Below, piece by piece: positions 9,072 to 16,965 of a stretch of 64,000 nucleotides of DNA (position 1 is its first letter; the number at the start of each line of letters is the position of its first letter). Origin of the DNA: Massilia sp. YIM B02443 (GTDB taxonomy: Bacteria; Pseudomonadota; Gammaproteobacteria; Burkholderiales; Burkholderiaceae_D); contig NZ_JASNRA010000002.1 of the NCBI RefSeq assembly GCF_030411955.1, positions 248,001-312,000 on the forward strand, read 5' to 3'. Below the pieces are notes generated by a model. That model was not told where the DNA came from. It made no database searches and worked only from the letters and a program-made list of their open reading frames with translations. The position numbers and the translations under genes are program-made.

Positions 9072-10454
9072 TCACTGCCGCCGCCCAGCGCGCAGGACCA
9101 GCCAGAAGAAGGAAGCATTCAGCCCATACACGAACATGGTCGCGAGGGCGATGCCGTTGATGCCGAGCAGCGGCACCAGGGCGATGTTGCCGGCCACCTT
9201 GCCGATGCAGCCGAGGATGCCGGACCAGAAGATCAGTCCGTACCTCCGCTGGCTCAGCGCATAGCTCACCAGCACCATCGACGAGAAATAGAACGGCAGT
9301 TGCGGCAAGCCGTAGCGCAGCACCTCGGCCACGATGCGGGTGTCGTCGGCGCTGAACTGGCCGCGCTCGAACAGCAGGCGGATGATGGCGGGCGCCAGTA
9401 CGTAGCCGGCCAGCATCGCCGCGATGCCGGCCATGAACATCAGGCGCGCCCAATGGGCAGCCACCCCGTACACGCTGCCGTCGCGATCGGCCTTGGAGCG
9501 CGAGAACACCGGCAGCGTGGCGCGCGACACCGCGATCGCCGCCAGGCTCAGGATCAGCGACAACACGCGGTTGGCGTAGCCGAGCGTGGCGACCGAGCCG
9601 GTGCCGAGCCGCACCGCGTAGAACTGGTCGATGATCACGGTGAAGCTCATCAAGGCCTGGCCGGCCAGCATGATGCCGAAGCCCTGCCAGAACGGGCGCC
9701 ATTCGGGCGCCGCGCGTGTGAACGCGGGCGCCTCCACTTCGTTGCGGCGCGCCGTCGCCACCAGCAGCGCCAGCAGGTGGAAGGCGCCGCCGACCACGGT
9801 GCCCCAGACCAGCGGCCCGATGCCGGGATTGGCGAACGCCAGCACCGCGGCGGCGATGAAAATGGTCGGCACGCAATCGAGCAGCGTGTTCACATGGCGG
9901 CTGGCAGACAGCATCCAGGCCGACTGCAGCGCAATCAGCAAACCCAGCGGCAGCAACAGGACCAGTCCTGGCAGCGCGGCCAGCGCCAGCTGCGCCGACT
10001 GCGGCGGCAAGCCGCTCTTGCCCGTGACCAGCATGGCGTGCATGCCGAGCCAGGCCAGCACCGCCAGCACCAGCCCCGCCAGCAAGGCGAATCCGAACAG
10101 CTCAGCGCGAAAGCGCGGGATAGCGCCTGGCTCGAGCGTGCGCATGCGCGCCGCCAGCGGCACCAGGGCGGCGGTGAGCACGCTGGTCCAGATGCCGATC
10201 GGCCACGACAGCAGGTTGTAGATGAACCCATAGGCATCGACCTCGGCCGCCAGGCCATAGCGCCAGGCCACCGCCATTTCCTTGGCCGCGCTCATCATCT
10301 TGCCGAGCAAGGTGAACAGCACGACCGTCAGCATGCCCCTGAAGATGGCCGCGTGCTGCGGATCGGCGACCCTGAATCGCGCGCCCAGAGCGTTCAGCGG
10401 ATTCACATCAACCCCTTGGGCCGCCATTGCCGAGTCACCATGCGCTCGCTTCAC
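9072..10454 (-). CDS. MurJ/MviN-type flippase acting as Wzx in polysaccharide export
   Basis: The 460-residue protein has about 13-14 hydrophobic helices and a MurJ-type start (F-T-L-L-G-K-M-x-S-A-A-K-E-M, then [12 protein letters not shown]). Family members move undecaprenyl-linked precursors across the inner membrane. Its place between the epimerase and glycosyltransferase genes points to flipping of the exopolysaccharide repeat unit rather than lipid II. The frame opens with GTG at 10454, sharing GTGA with the epimerase stop; the ATG at 10427 is an alternative. Confidence 0.85.
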   Translation of the reverse strand: MKRAHGDSAMAAQGVDVNPLNALGARFRVADPQHAAIFRGMLTVVLFTLLGKMMSAAKEMAVAWRYGLAAEVDAYGFIYNLLSWPIGIWTSVLTAALVPLAARMRTLEPGAIPRFRAELFGFALLAGLVLAVLAWLGMHAMLVTGKSGLPPQSAQLALAALPGLVLLLPLGLLIALQSAWMLSASRHVNTLLDCVPTIFIAAAVLAFANPGIGPLVWGTVVGGAFHLLALLVATARRNEVEAPAFTRAAPEWRPFWQGFGIMLAGQALMSFTVIIDQFYAVRLGTGSVATLGYANRVLSLILSLAAIAVSRATLPVFSRSKADRDGSVYGVAAHWARLMFMAGIAAMLAGYVLAPAIIRLLFERGQFSADDTRIVAEVLRYGLPQLPFYFSSMVLVSYALSQRRYGLIFWSGILGCIGKVAGNIALVPLLGINGIALATMFVYGLNASFFWLVLRAGRRQ

Positions 10455-11590
10455 GCATTGCTCGACACGGACCCGCGCGCGGCAAGCAGCCCGGCGTCGA
10501 CCGGCAGGTAATCGGCTGCGGTAGCGCGGTCGTGCATGGCCTGCGCCGGCGCTGCCTGGCGCATCCTGTCGATGTACCAGGGCACGGTGACCCTGAGGCC
10601 GTCATACAGGCGGTAGCCGGGCGCGTAGCCCAGCTGGCGGCGGGCCTTGCCGATGTCGGCCTGCGAGTGGCGCACGTCGCCGGGCCGGAACGCGGTGTAC
10701 ACCGGGTTGCGGCTGACGTCGACGCCGTTCGCTTCCAGGATCTGCTTCAGGTATTCGAACAAGCCGTTCAGCGTGGTGGCATCGCTGACGGCCACGTTGT
10801 AGATCTCGCTGCCGGTCTCCCTACCCTCCTCGCGCGACACCGTCGCGGCCAGCAGGTTGGCCTGCACCGCATTGTCGACGTAGCAGAAATCGCGGCTGGT
10901 ATTGCCGTCGCCATTGATGATCACCGGCTTGTCCTCGATCATCGCCGCGATCCATTTCGGGATCACCGCCGCATAGCCGCCATTCGGATCCTGGCGCTTG
11001 CCGAAGACGTTGAAATAACGCAGGCCGGTGGCGCGGAAGCCATAGCAGCGCGCGAACACGTCGGCATACAGCTCGTTGACGTACTTGGTCACGGCATACG
11101 GCGACAGCGGCCGGCCGATGTTCGGTTCCACCTTGGGCAGGGCCGGATGGTCGCCATAGGTCGAACTCGATGCCGCGTACACGAATGACGCAACCCGCGC
11201 ATCGCGCGCCGCGACCAGCATGTTGAGGAAGCCGTTGACGTTGGAGTCGTTGCTCACGACCGGATCCTGGATCGAGCGCGGCACCGAGCCGAGGGCGGCC
11301 TGGTGCAGGACGTTGTCGACCCCGGCCACCGCGTCCCGGCAGGCGCCGGCATCGCGCACGTCGCCGCGGATGAAACGAAAGCGCCGCCACTGGCTTTCGC
11401 TGACCTGGGCGCGCACTTGATCGAGGTTGTGGGCGTAACCGGTCGACAGGTTGTCCAGCCCGACCACTGTCTGATCCAGGCGCAGCAAGGCCTCGAGCAG
11501 GTTGGAACCGATGAAGCCGGCGCACCCCGTCACCAGCCATGTTTTCGGATTGCTTCGCAGGTTTGATTGAATCCATTCAAATTTGGTCAT
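10451..11590 (-). CDS. wbpP: UDP-N-acetylglucosamine 4-epimerase, WbpP/TviC type
   Basis: The 379-residue extended SDR has the NAD-binding [11 protein letters not shown] near residue 20. It also has A-A-S-S-S-T-Y-G-D and Y-A-V-T-K, the catalytic Ser/Thr, Tyr and Lys, and R-Y-F-N-V-F-G-x-R-Q-D-P. The long N-terminal leader and the A-L-G-S-V-P-R-S segment are typical of the WbpP/TviC subgroup, which interconverts UDP-GlcNAc(A) and UDP-GalNAc(A). It would supply a UDP-HexNAc precursor for this locus. AGGA lies upstream of the ATG. Confidence in the subgroup is good but not absolute. Confidence 0.85.
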   Translation of the reverse strand: MTKFEWIQSNLRSNPKTWLVTGCAGFIGSNLLEALLRLDQTVVGLDNLSTGYAHNLDQVRAQVSESQWRRFRFIRGDVRDAGACRDAVAGVDNVLHQAALGSVPRSIQDPVVSNDSNVNGFLNMLVAARDARVASFVYAASSSTYGDHPALPKVEPNIGRPLSPYAVTKYVNELYADVFARCYGFRATGLRYFNVFGKRQDPNGGYAAVIPKWIAAMIEDKPVIINGDGNTSRDFCYVDNAVQANLLAATVSREEGRETGSEIYNVAVSDATTLNGLFEYLKQILEANGVDVSRNPVYTAFRPGDVRHSQADIGKARRQLGYAPGYRLYDGLRVTVPWYIDRMRQAAPAQAMHDRATAADYLPVDAGLLAARGSVSSNA

Positions 11591-11650
11591 GAATTTCTTC
11601 CTGTCAGGTTTGCGCTTCGGACCAACAACTCCAGCCGGAACAGGGCTCGG

Positions 11651-12862
11651 TCAGATCGCCCTGCTCCGGGTTTGCGGCCGCAGGCCGAGGATCACCGCCG
11701 GATTGCGGCAGCGTCCCCAGTGCCCGCGCACCAGCCGCATGTACACCGCCACGTAGGCCACGACCTGGACCAGCACCAGCAGCACCGCCATGACCGTGCT
11801 GCCGCCGACCAGGATGGCGCTGGTGGTAGCGATCGCGAGCCAGCCGGTGACGAAACAGGCGACGCCGGCATTGCGCATCCAGGGATACCTGTCGGCGCTG
11901 ATGCGGTGGCAGGCGATGCGGCGATAGAACAGCGAATGCAGGTGCAGACGGTCCGGGGCGCCGACCAGCGCACTGCGCAGCAGCTTGCGGCGATACATGC
12001 TGAACAGCACTTCGATCACCGGATAGGCGTAGATCGCCAGGATCTGCCAGGCATTGATCCCGGGATTGCGCACGATGGTGAGCACCGCGATCTCGGCGGC
12101 CCAGAAACCGATGAAATAGGCGCCGCCGTCACCCATGAACAGGCGCCCGGTCGGGTAATTGAGCAGCAGGAAGCCGACCGTGGCGCCCATCCCGGCCAAC
12201 GCCAGCTGCGCCACCAGCAGGTCGCCGCCCTGCCATGCCAGGAACGCGGCGCCGGCCAGCATCACGAACACGGTGCCCCCGGCCACGCCATGGAAACCGT
12301 CGACGATATTGATCGAATTTGTGACCCCGACCACGGCGAAGGCGGTCACTGCCAGCGACAGCGGCACCCAGCCGAGCACGCCGTCGAGCACCCAGACGTC
12401 GAGCCGCGGCAGGTGCGCGCCCAGCAGCCAGGCGGCCAGCACCGCGCTGACGAACACCGAGCACAGGCGCGTTCGCACCGACACCCGCTTGGTCAGGTCT
12501 TCGATGATCCCGGCCAGGAAAGCGGGCGTGGCCGCCAGCACGAACTTGAGGATGATCAGCCGGGTTTCGTCGCGCACGGCGTCCGGGTAGTCGTTGAAAC
12601 TGCCGAACAGGGCGACCGCGAGCACGCCGCACAGCAAGGCGATGCCGCCGGTGCGCGGCACCAGCATCTTGTGCACTTTCTGGATGCCGCGGACATCGAC
12701 ATCGAACGAAAAGCGTCCGTGCCAGCGTTCGGTGGCGATATTCAGATAACAGACGGCCAGGCTGACCAGCAGTGCAATTGAAAATGTTTCCAGAAGATCC
12801 GATGGAAACCACCTTGAAAATGCGAATTCATACCCACGGTAAATCACGCCCTCAACCGCCAT
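11651..12862 (-). CDS. WecA/MraY-family undecaprenyl-phosphate sugar-1-phosphate transferase
   Basis: The 403-residue integral membrane protein has about ten to eleven helices. Visible family signatures are K-V-H-K-x-x-x-P-R-T-G-G near residue 65, N-I-V-D-G-F-H-G near 195, L-F-M-G-D-G-G-A-Y near 240 and the cytosolic H-L-H-S-L-F-Y-R-R loop near 315, all of which line the polyprenyl-phosphate/UDP-sugar active site. It would start the repeat unit by loading HexNAc-1-phosphate onto undecaprenyl phosphate. I chose the ATG at 12862, preceded by GGAG; a TTG at 12874 would add four residues. Confidence 0.9.
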   Translation of the reverse strand: MAVEGVIYRGYEFAFSRWFPSDLLETFSIALLVSLAVCYLNIATERWHGRFSFDVDVRGIQKVHKMLVPRTGGIALLCGVLAVALFGSFNDYPDAVRDETRLIILKFVLAATPAFLAGIIEDLTKRVSVRTRLCSVFVSAVLAAWLLGAHLPRLDVWVLDGVLGWVPLSLAVTAFAVVGVTNSINIVDGFHGVAGGTVFVMLAGAAFLAWQGGDLLVAQLALAGMGATVGFLLLNYPTGRLFMGDGGAYFIGFWAAEIAVLTIVRNPGINAWQILAIYAYPVIEVLFSMYRRKLLRSALVGAPDRLHLHSLFYRRIACHRISADRYPWMRNAGVACFVTGWLAIATTSAILVGGSTVMAVLLVLVQVVAYVAVYMRLVRGHWGRCRNPAVILGLRPQTRSRAI

Positions 12863-13011
12863 GACAAGCTCCAATGGTTAAATCGCCCATGCACAACTAC
12901 TTTAGCAAAATCGCTGAAGTAAAAAGGTGGGAAAATTCGATCGGTATTGGGCAAGCCAGCGATGTCACATGCCTTTTTATAATCGGTTCATTCAAGAAAA
13001 TATTCTCGTCC

Positions 13012-13038
13012 AAAAAAAAATGCCTGCAATATGCAGGC
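13012..13038 (-). terminator. Rho-independent terminator inside the polysaccharide locus
   Basis: On the minus strand the 7-bp perfect stem GCCTGCA/TGCAGGC with a 3-nt loop is followed by a nearly unbroken run of T (A tract at 13012-13020 on the plus strand). It lies about 100 nt after the stop of the Wzz gene and about 150 nt before the WecA-like start. It therefore separates the lysR-wzz transcript from the downstream operon, which must have its own promoter in 12863-13010 or depend on read-through. Apart from this hairpin the 12863-13134 gap holds nothing I can call. Confidence 0.8.
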
Positions 13039-13134
13039 CAATCGGGAATATGAATAAGGACGGTATAAAGAGAGAAATAATGCAGCGCCGTTTGAGGCGC
13101 GTGAAACGGCAAGCCGAAACCATTACGGCCGCGG

Positions 13135-14634
13135 TCAGCTTTCCGTGGATTTTTTCTCTCGCCCATCGTCGCCGGATTCGGTGAGTCCGGCGCCCGCCAT
13201 CAAGCGCCGCACGCTGTCGAATTCGCGTGCGCCTTGATGGCGTCCGACGATGGCGTTCTTCAACATCGACGCGGCGACGCCCAGCAGCAAGCCGAGGAAG
13301 ACGGCCATGATGATCCGGGTCGTCAAGCCCATCGTCACCGCCTGGGTCGGCACCTCGGCCTGGTCCACCAGGCGCACGTTGACGTTGTTCGACAGCGCCA
13401 GCGCATCGAGCTTGTGGCGCGCATTGAGCAGCGCGATGTTCATTTCGTTGTTGATCTGCTTGTCGCGGTTGACGATCACGATCTCCTGCTGGGCCGAGGC
13501 GATGGTCTTGCGCTTGGCCTCGATCGCTTCCAGGTCGCGGTGCAGTTCGGCGATGTGGCGGTTGACGGTCACCACTTCCGGGTGCAGCTCGGCGAAGCGG
13601 CTCGACAGCTCCACCCTTCTCTGCTCGCGTTCGGCCAGCTTGGCCTGCAGCGCCACTGCCTGCTGCGCCAGCAAACGGGTTTCCTCGCCCAGGTCGGAGG
13701 TGCCGTGCAGGCGCAGCACCTCGTTCAGGCGCGCATCGAGCTTCTGCAGGCGCTGCTTCGATTCCGCCACCTGCTGGTCGTAGAACTGCAGCTGGTTCTT
13801 GGCGTCAAACGTCTTTTGCGCCACCTGCTGCTGTATGTATTCCTTGCCGACCGCATTCAGGATGGCGCTGATCAGCTCCGGCCTGGAGCCGCGCAGCGAC
13901 ACCCCGATCACGTTCGACTGCTTGCCGCGTTCGGAAATCGTCAGCGAGCGCTGCAGCTGTTCGACCACCTGGAAGGTGGAGCTGCGCGTGATCACGAACT
14001 GCGCGCCCGGCCGTGCGTGGACGGCCGACACCAGCAGCACAATCGGTCCATAGCGGGTCGAGACTTGCGCCACCTGGCCGACCCGCCCTGTCAATCGCAC
14101 GCCGAGCTCCTCCTGGCCAAGGGTGAACGCGTCGCGCCCGGTGACGCTCAAGACGAACGGCCGCTGCAGCATGGCCTTGGGCACCTCGAACGAAGCCACC
14201 TGCACATTGTCCGCGCCCCAGACGTAGCCGCCCTGGCCGAACAGGCCCGGGGTCGAGATGTTGCGGTTCTGCCCGGCGATGCAGGCGCCGACCACGGGAA
14301 AGCGTTTCGGTTCCACGCTCATGTCGAGCCGCAGCGAACTGACCACCCGGGTCAGGATCGAGCGCGAGCGCAGGATTTCCACTTCGGTGGCGGCCGGCAC
14401 GTCGACCTGGAACTCGCCCGAGGGCGGCGCGTTGCGCTTGATCTGGATCAGGATGTTTGCTTCGTACATCGGCGTCTGGATCAGCGCGTAGACGATGCCG
14501 AGCGCCGTCACCAGCGCCGCCACGCCCGCGATCAGCCAGCCGTTCCTCAGTATCTCGGCGTAGTGAAAAAAGGAGTCGGACAAGCCGCCGCCGTCCCTGC
14601 CCTTCTTGCGCAAGTGTTGCAGATATCGGTTCAT
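13135..14634 (-). CDS. Wzz/GNVR-domain polysaccharide chain-length protein without kinase domain
   Basis: The 499-residue inner-membrane protein has an N-terminal Wzz domain: first helix about residues 34-52, then Y-E-A-N-I-L-I-Q-I. A long periplasmic part includes a coiled coil (about 290-400), and a GNVR-like segment ends in a second membrane helix near 440-460. The architecture matches the N-terminal part of Wzc/BY-kinases, but only about 40 residues follow the last helix and no Walker A or tyrosine cluster is present. A separate kinase would be needed, and none is in the window. The gene starts 9 nt after the LysR stop, so the two are probably co-transcribed. Confidence 0.85.
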   Translation of the reverse strand: MNRYLQHLRKKGRDGGGLSDSFFHYAEILRNGWLIAGVAALVTALGIVYALIQTPMYEANILIQIKRNAPPSGEFQVDVPAATEVEILRSRSILTRVVSSLRLDMSVEPKRFPVVGACIAGQNRNISTPGLFGQGGYVWGADNVQVASFEVPKAMLQRPFVLSVTGRDAFTLGQEELGVRLTGRVGQVAQVSTRYGPIVLLVSAVHARPGAQFVITRSSTFQVVEQLQRSLTISERGKQSNVIGVSLRGSRPELISAILNAVGKEYIQQQVAQKTFDAKNQLQFYDQQVAESKQRLQKLDARLNEVLRLHGTSDLGEETRLLAQQAVALQAKLAEREQRRVELSSRFAELHPEVVTVNRHIAELHRDLEAIEAKRKTIASAQQEIVIVNRDKQINNEMNIALLNARHKLDALALSNNVNVRLVDQAEVPTQAVTMGLTTRIIMAVFLGLLLGVAASMLKNAIVGRHQGAREFDSVRRLMAGAGLTESGDDGREKKSTES

Positions 14635-14643
14635 GGCGCCGGC

Positions 14644-15666
14644 TCACGCATGCGGCTGGGCAAAGCGTTCGCTGCAGGAGCGCAGCGCCTCGGCAAACCC
14701 GCGCGCCGCCGAGTCCGCAGGCGACGGCCGGCCGAAGTTGAGATACAGGGGCGTGCGGTAACTGCAGCCGCCAGCGACCGGGAGAACGCGCAGTCCCTTG
14801 CCGTCGATCTGTTGCTGCACCTGGTGGCGCGGCAGCCAGGCATAGCCGACGCCCTGGCCGAGCACGCTGATGGCGCGCTCGAGACTGCTCACGCTCCAGG
14901 AGCGCGCATGGCGCGCCGGATGGCTGGCGGCGTCGGCCGGGAAGTAATCGTTGGCGTCGGAAATCACCAGTTGGCATTGGGTATTCAGGTCATGCAGGGT
15001 CAGTTCGCGGCGCAGGCCGAACAGGGGGTTGTCGGGATGCGCCACCGCCACATGCTCGATCTCGATCAGTTCGTCGCCGACGAAGCCGAATGCCATACGG
15101 GTGCTGATCGCCATGTCGACCGTGTTGTCGCGCAGGGCCTGGGTGGCCTGCTCGGGCGTGGCTTCCTTGACCCGCAGCCGGATGCCGCGCGCCAGCGCCG
15201 AGGTCTTGCGCAGCGCCAGCGTCAGCAGGTCGGCCGGGAAGCTGGGGTCGACCGCCAGCCGGATCTCGGGGCCCCAGCCCTGGCGCAGGTGGTCGGCCAG
15301 CTCTTCCAGTTCGATCGCATGCCGCACCAGGTCGCGCGAGCGTTCCAGCAGGATCTTGCCTTCCTCGGTGATGTGGGCCTTGCGGCCTTTGAGCTCGAGC
15401 AGCGGCACGCCCAGTTGCTCCTGCAGCTTGGTGACGGCATGGCTGATGGTCGACTGGGTGACGTGCAGGCTGTCCGCCGCGCCGAAAAAGCCGTCGAAGT
15501 CGATCACCGCATTGAACATCTTCCATTGCTTGAGGCTGATCCGCAGATTCCTGGCCTTGCCCGCGGCGGATTCCATGGGCGCAGGCAGCGCCATGGCGTC
15601 GATCAGTTTTTCGGAATTCAAGGTTCTGCCTAATGGATCATTCATTTTCATGTCGACACCAACCAT
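14644..15666 (-). CDS. LysR-type transcriptional regulator heading the polysaccharide locus
   Basis: The 340-residue protein has an N-terminal winged HTH (about residues 45-105; A-A-D-S-L-H-V-T-Q-S-T-I-S-H-A-V-T-K-L) followed by a LysR substrate-binding domain. The HTH begins unusually late: about 45 residues precede it, so the true start may be a later ATG (for example M-N-D-P-L-G or M-E-S-A-A-G), and no strong Shine-Dalgarno decides it. It is transcribed toward, and only 9 nt from, the Wzz gene, so it is the first gene of that transcript rather than a divergent regulator. The effector is unknown. Confidence 0.88.
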   Translation of the reverse strand: MVGVDMKMNDPLGRTLNSEKLIDAMALPAPMESAAGKARNLRISLKQWKMFNAVIDFDGFFGAADSLHVTQSTISHAVTKLQEQLGVPLLELKGRKAHITEEGKILLERSRDLVRHAIELEELADHLRQGWGPEIRLAVDPSFPADLLTLALRKTSALARGIRLRVKEATPEQATQALRDNTVDMAISTRMAFGFVGDELIEIEHVAVAHPDNPLFGLRRELTLHDLNTQCQLVISDANDYFPADAASHPARHARSWSVSSLERAISVLGQGVGYAWLPRHQVQQQIDGKGLRVLPVAGGCSYRTPLYLNFGRPSPADSAARGFAEALRSCSERFAQPHA

Positions 15667-16218
15667 CCATGAACATACATTGAATATATTGATCTATTAA
15701 TACTATGCGGATTGAGCGCATGCCATCCGACGAAAACCAGTCGCCGAGTCTTGACACTGCGGGAAAGTGCACCGTTAATGAATATTCCGTGTGATATTTT
15801 ATTCGCCGATCATTCGGAAAAACTGACCGACATGATCTACTGAGCGGTTCGGCAATTTCCTATTACCAACAACACCGAGGCGGGAATTGCGCGAATGTTT
15901 TTCACGACGCGGAGATACCATGAAGTCCATTCCGTTGAACTCATATTAAGAACTACGGCATTCAAACGTCTGCGCACGCTCAAATGATGAATTCAATTGG
16001 ACTGAATGCGACATAAATTCCTATAAGCAGGAGATTTATGGGAACGTTTTAATTTGAAAACTGCGCGATAAGGCAAGCGGCGTCGCGCACGGCCAGCCGG
16101 ACTGTCCCTGCGACCGATCAGCATGCAGGACAACGCCACTGGCCTTATCATAGGAGGGCTTCGGCCGGCCTCATTCATCTTTGCCGGCTGGCATCTCAAC
16201 CTCCAACAAAGGAACACC
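15667..16218. other. Long AT-richer intergenic region between divergent lysR and dienelactone hydrolase
   Basis: About 550 bases with clearly more A/T than the flanking genes and no supported reading frame. It should hold the minus-strand promoter of lysR-wzz and the plus-strand promoter of the hydrolase. I see AT-rich tracts such as ATTGAATATATTGAT near 15678, but no confident -35/-10 pair or operator. Confidence 0.5.
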
Positions 16219-16917
16219 ATGTCCGAAAAACTCGTCATCTCCACCGCCGAAGGCAGCTTCGACTGTTACGTGGCCCGTCCCGACGTCGTCGGCACCTATC
16301 CCGTCATCATTGTTCTGCAAGAAATCTTTGGCGTGAACGAAGGCATCCGCAGCATCGCCGACGGCTATGCCGCCAAGGGCTATATCGCGGTGGCGCCGGA
16401 CCTGTTCTGGCGTAATGCGCCGGGCGTGCAGCTGTGGGAAGGCAACGAGGCCGATGTGGCCAAGGCCTTCGAACTGTACAAGAGCTATGACTTCGACCAC
16501 GGCGTGCGCGACATCGCCGCCACCATCAGCGCCGCACGCACGCTGGAAGGCGCCAGCGGCAAGGTCGGCGTCACCGGCTACTGCCTGGGCGGCCTGATGA
16601 CCTGGCTGAGCGCGACGCGCACCGATGGCGACGCCTTCGCCGCTTATTATGGCGGCGGCATCGACCAGTACCTGTCGGAAGCCAACGACATCGGCGCGCC
16701 GATCCTGGTCCACCTGGCCGGCGACGACGCCTACATCAAGCCGGATGCCCAGGAGCAGATCAAGGCGGCACTGGCCGGCAAGGCCGACGCCGAAGTGCAC
16801 ATCTATCCGGGCTGCGACCATGCATTCGCGCGTCCGGGCGGCAGCCACCACGACGCAGCCGCGACCCAGCTGGCCAACAGCCGCACCGACGAGTTCTTCG
16901 CGCGCACCCTGCGCTGA
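16219..16917 (+). CDS. Dienelactone hydrolase family protein
   Basis: The 232-residue alpha/beta hydrolase has the family triad: nucleophile Cys in G-Y-C-L-G-G, Asp in G-D-D-A-Y and His in C-D-H-A-F-A-R-P. Carboxymethylenebutenolidases open dienelactone in aromatic ring cleavage, but many paralogues act on other esters, and no catechol-pathway genes lie nearby. The start at 16219 has GGA upstream (AAAGGAACACC) and gives normal family length; the frame is open upstream to 16123 but that extension looks non-coding. It is convergent with nasA. Cytosolic; true substrate unknown. Confidence 0.88.
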   Translation: MSEKLVISTAEGSFDCYVARPDVVGTYPVIIVLQEIFGVNEGIRSIADGYAAKGYIAVAPDLFWRNAPGVQLWEGNEADVAKAFELYKSYDFDHGVRDIAATISAARTLEGASGKVGVTGYCLGGLMTWLSATRTDGDAFAAYYGGGIDQYLSEANDIGAPILVHLAGDDAYIKPDAQEQIKAALAGKADAEVHIYPGCDHAFARPGGSHHDAAATQLANSRTDEFFARTLR

Positions 16918-16928
16918 CCGCGCCGTAC

Positions 16929-16965
16929 CGCCTGACGGAAACGGGATGTCCCGGACTGTCAGGCG
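16929..16965. terminator. Bidirectional hairpin between convergent genes
   Basis: CGCCTGAC at 16929-16936 pairs with GTCAGGCG at 16958-16965, and the spacer contains a second dyad, CGGGA-TG-TCCCG. It falls between the hydrolase stop (16917) and the nasA stop (16959-16961). There is no T tract, so it may be a weak terminator or only a 3'-end stabilising hairpin. Confidence 0.45.
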
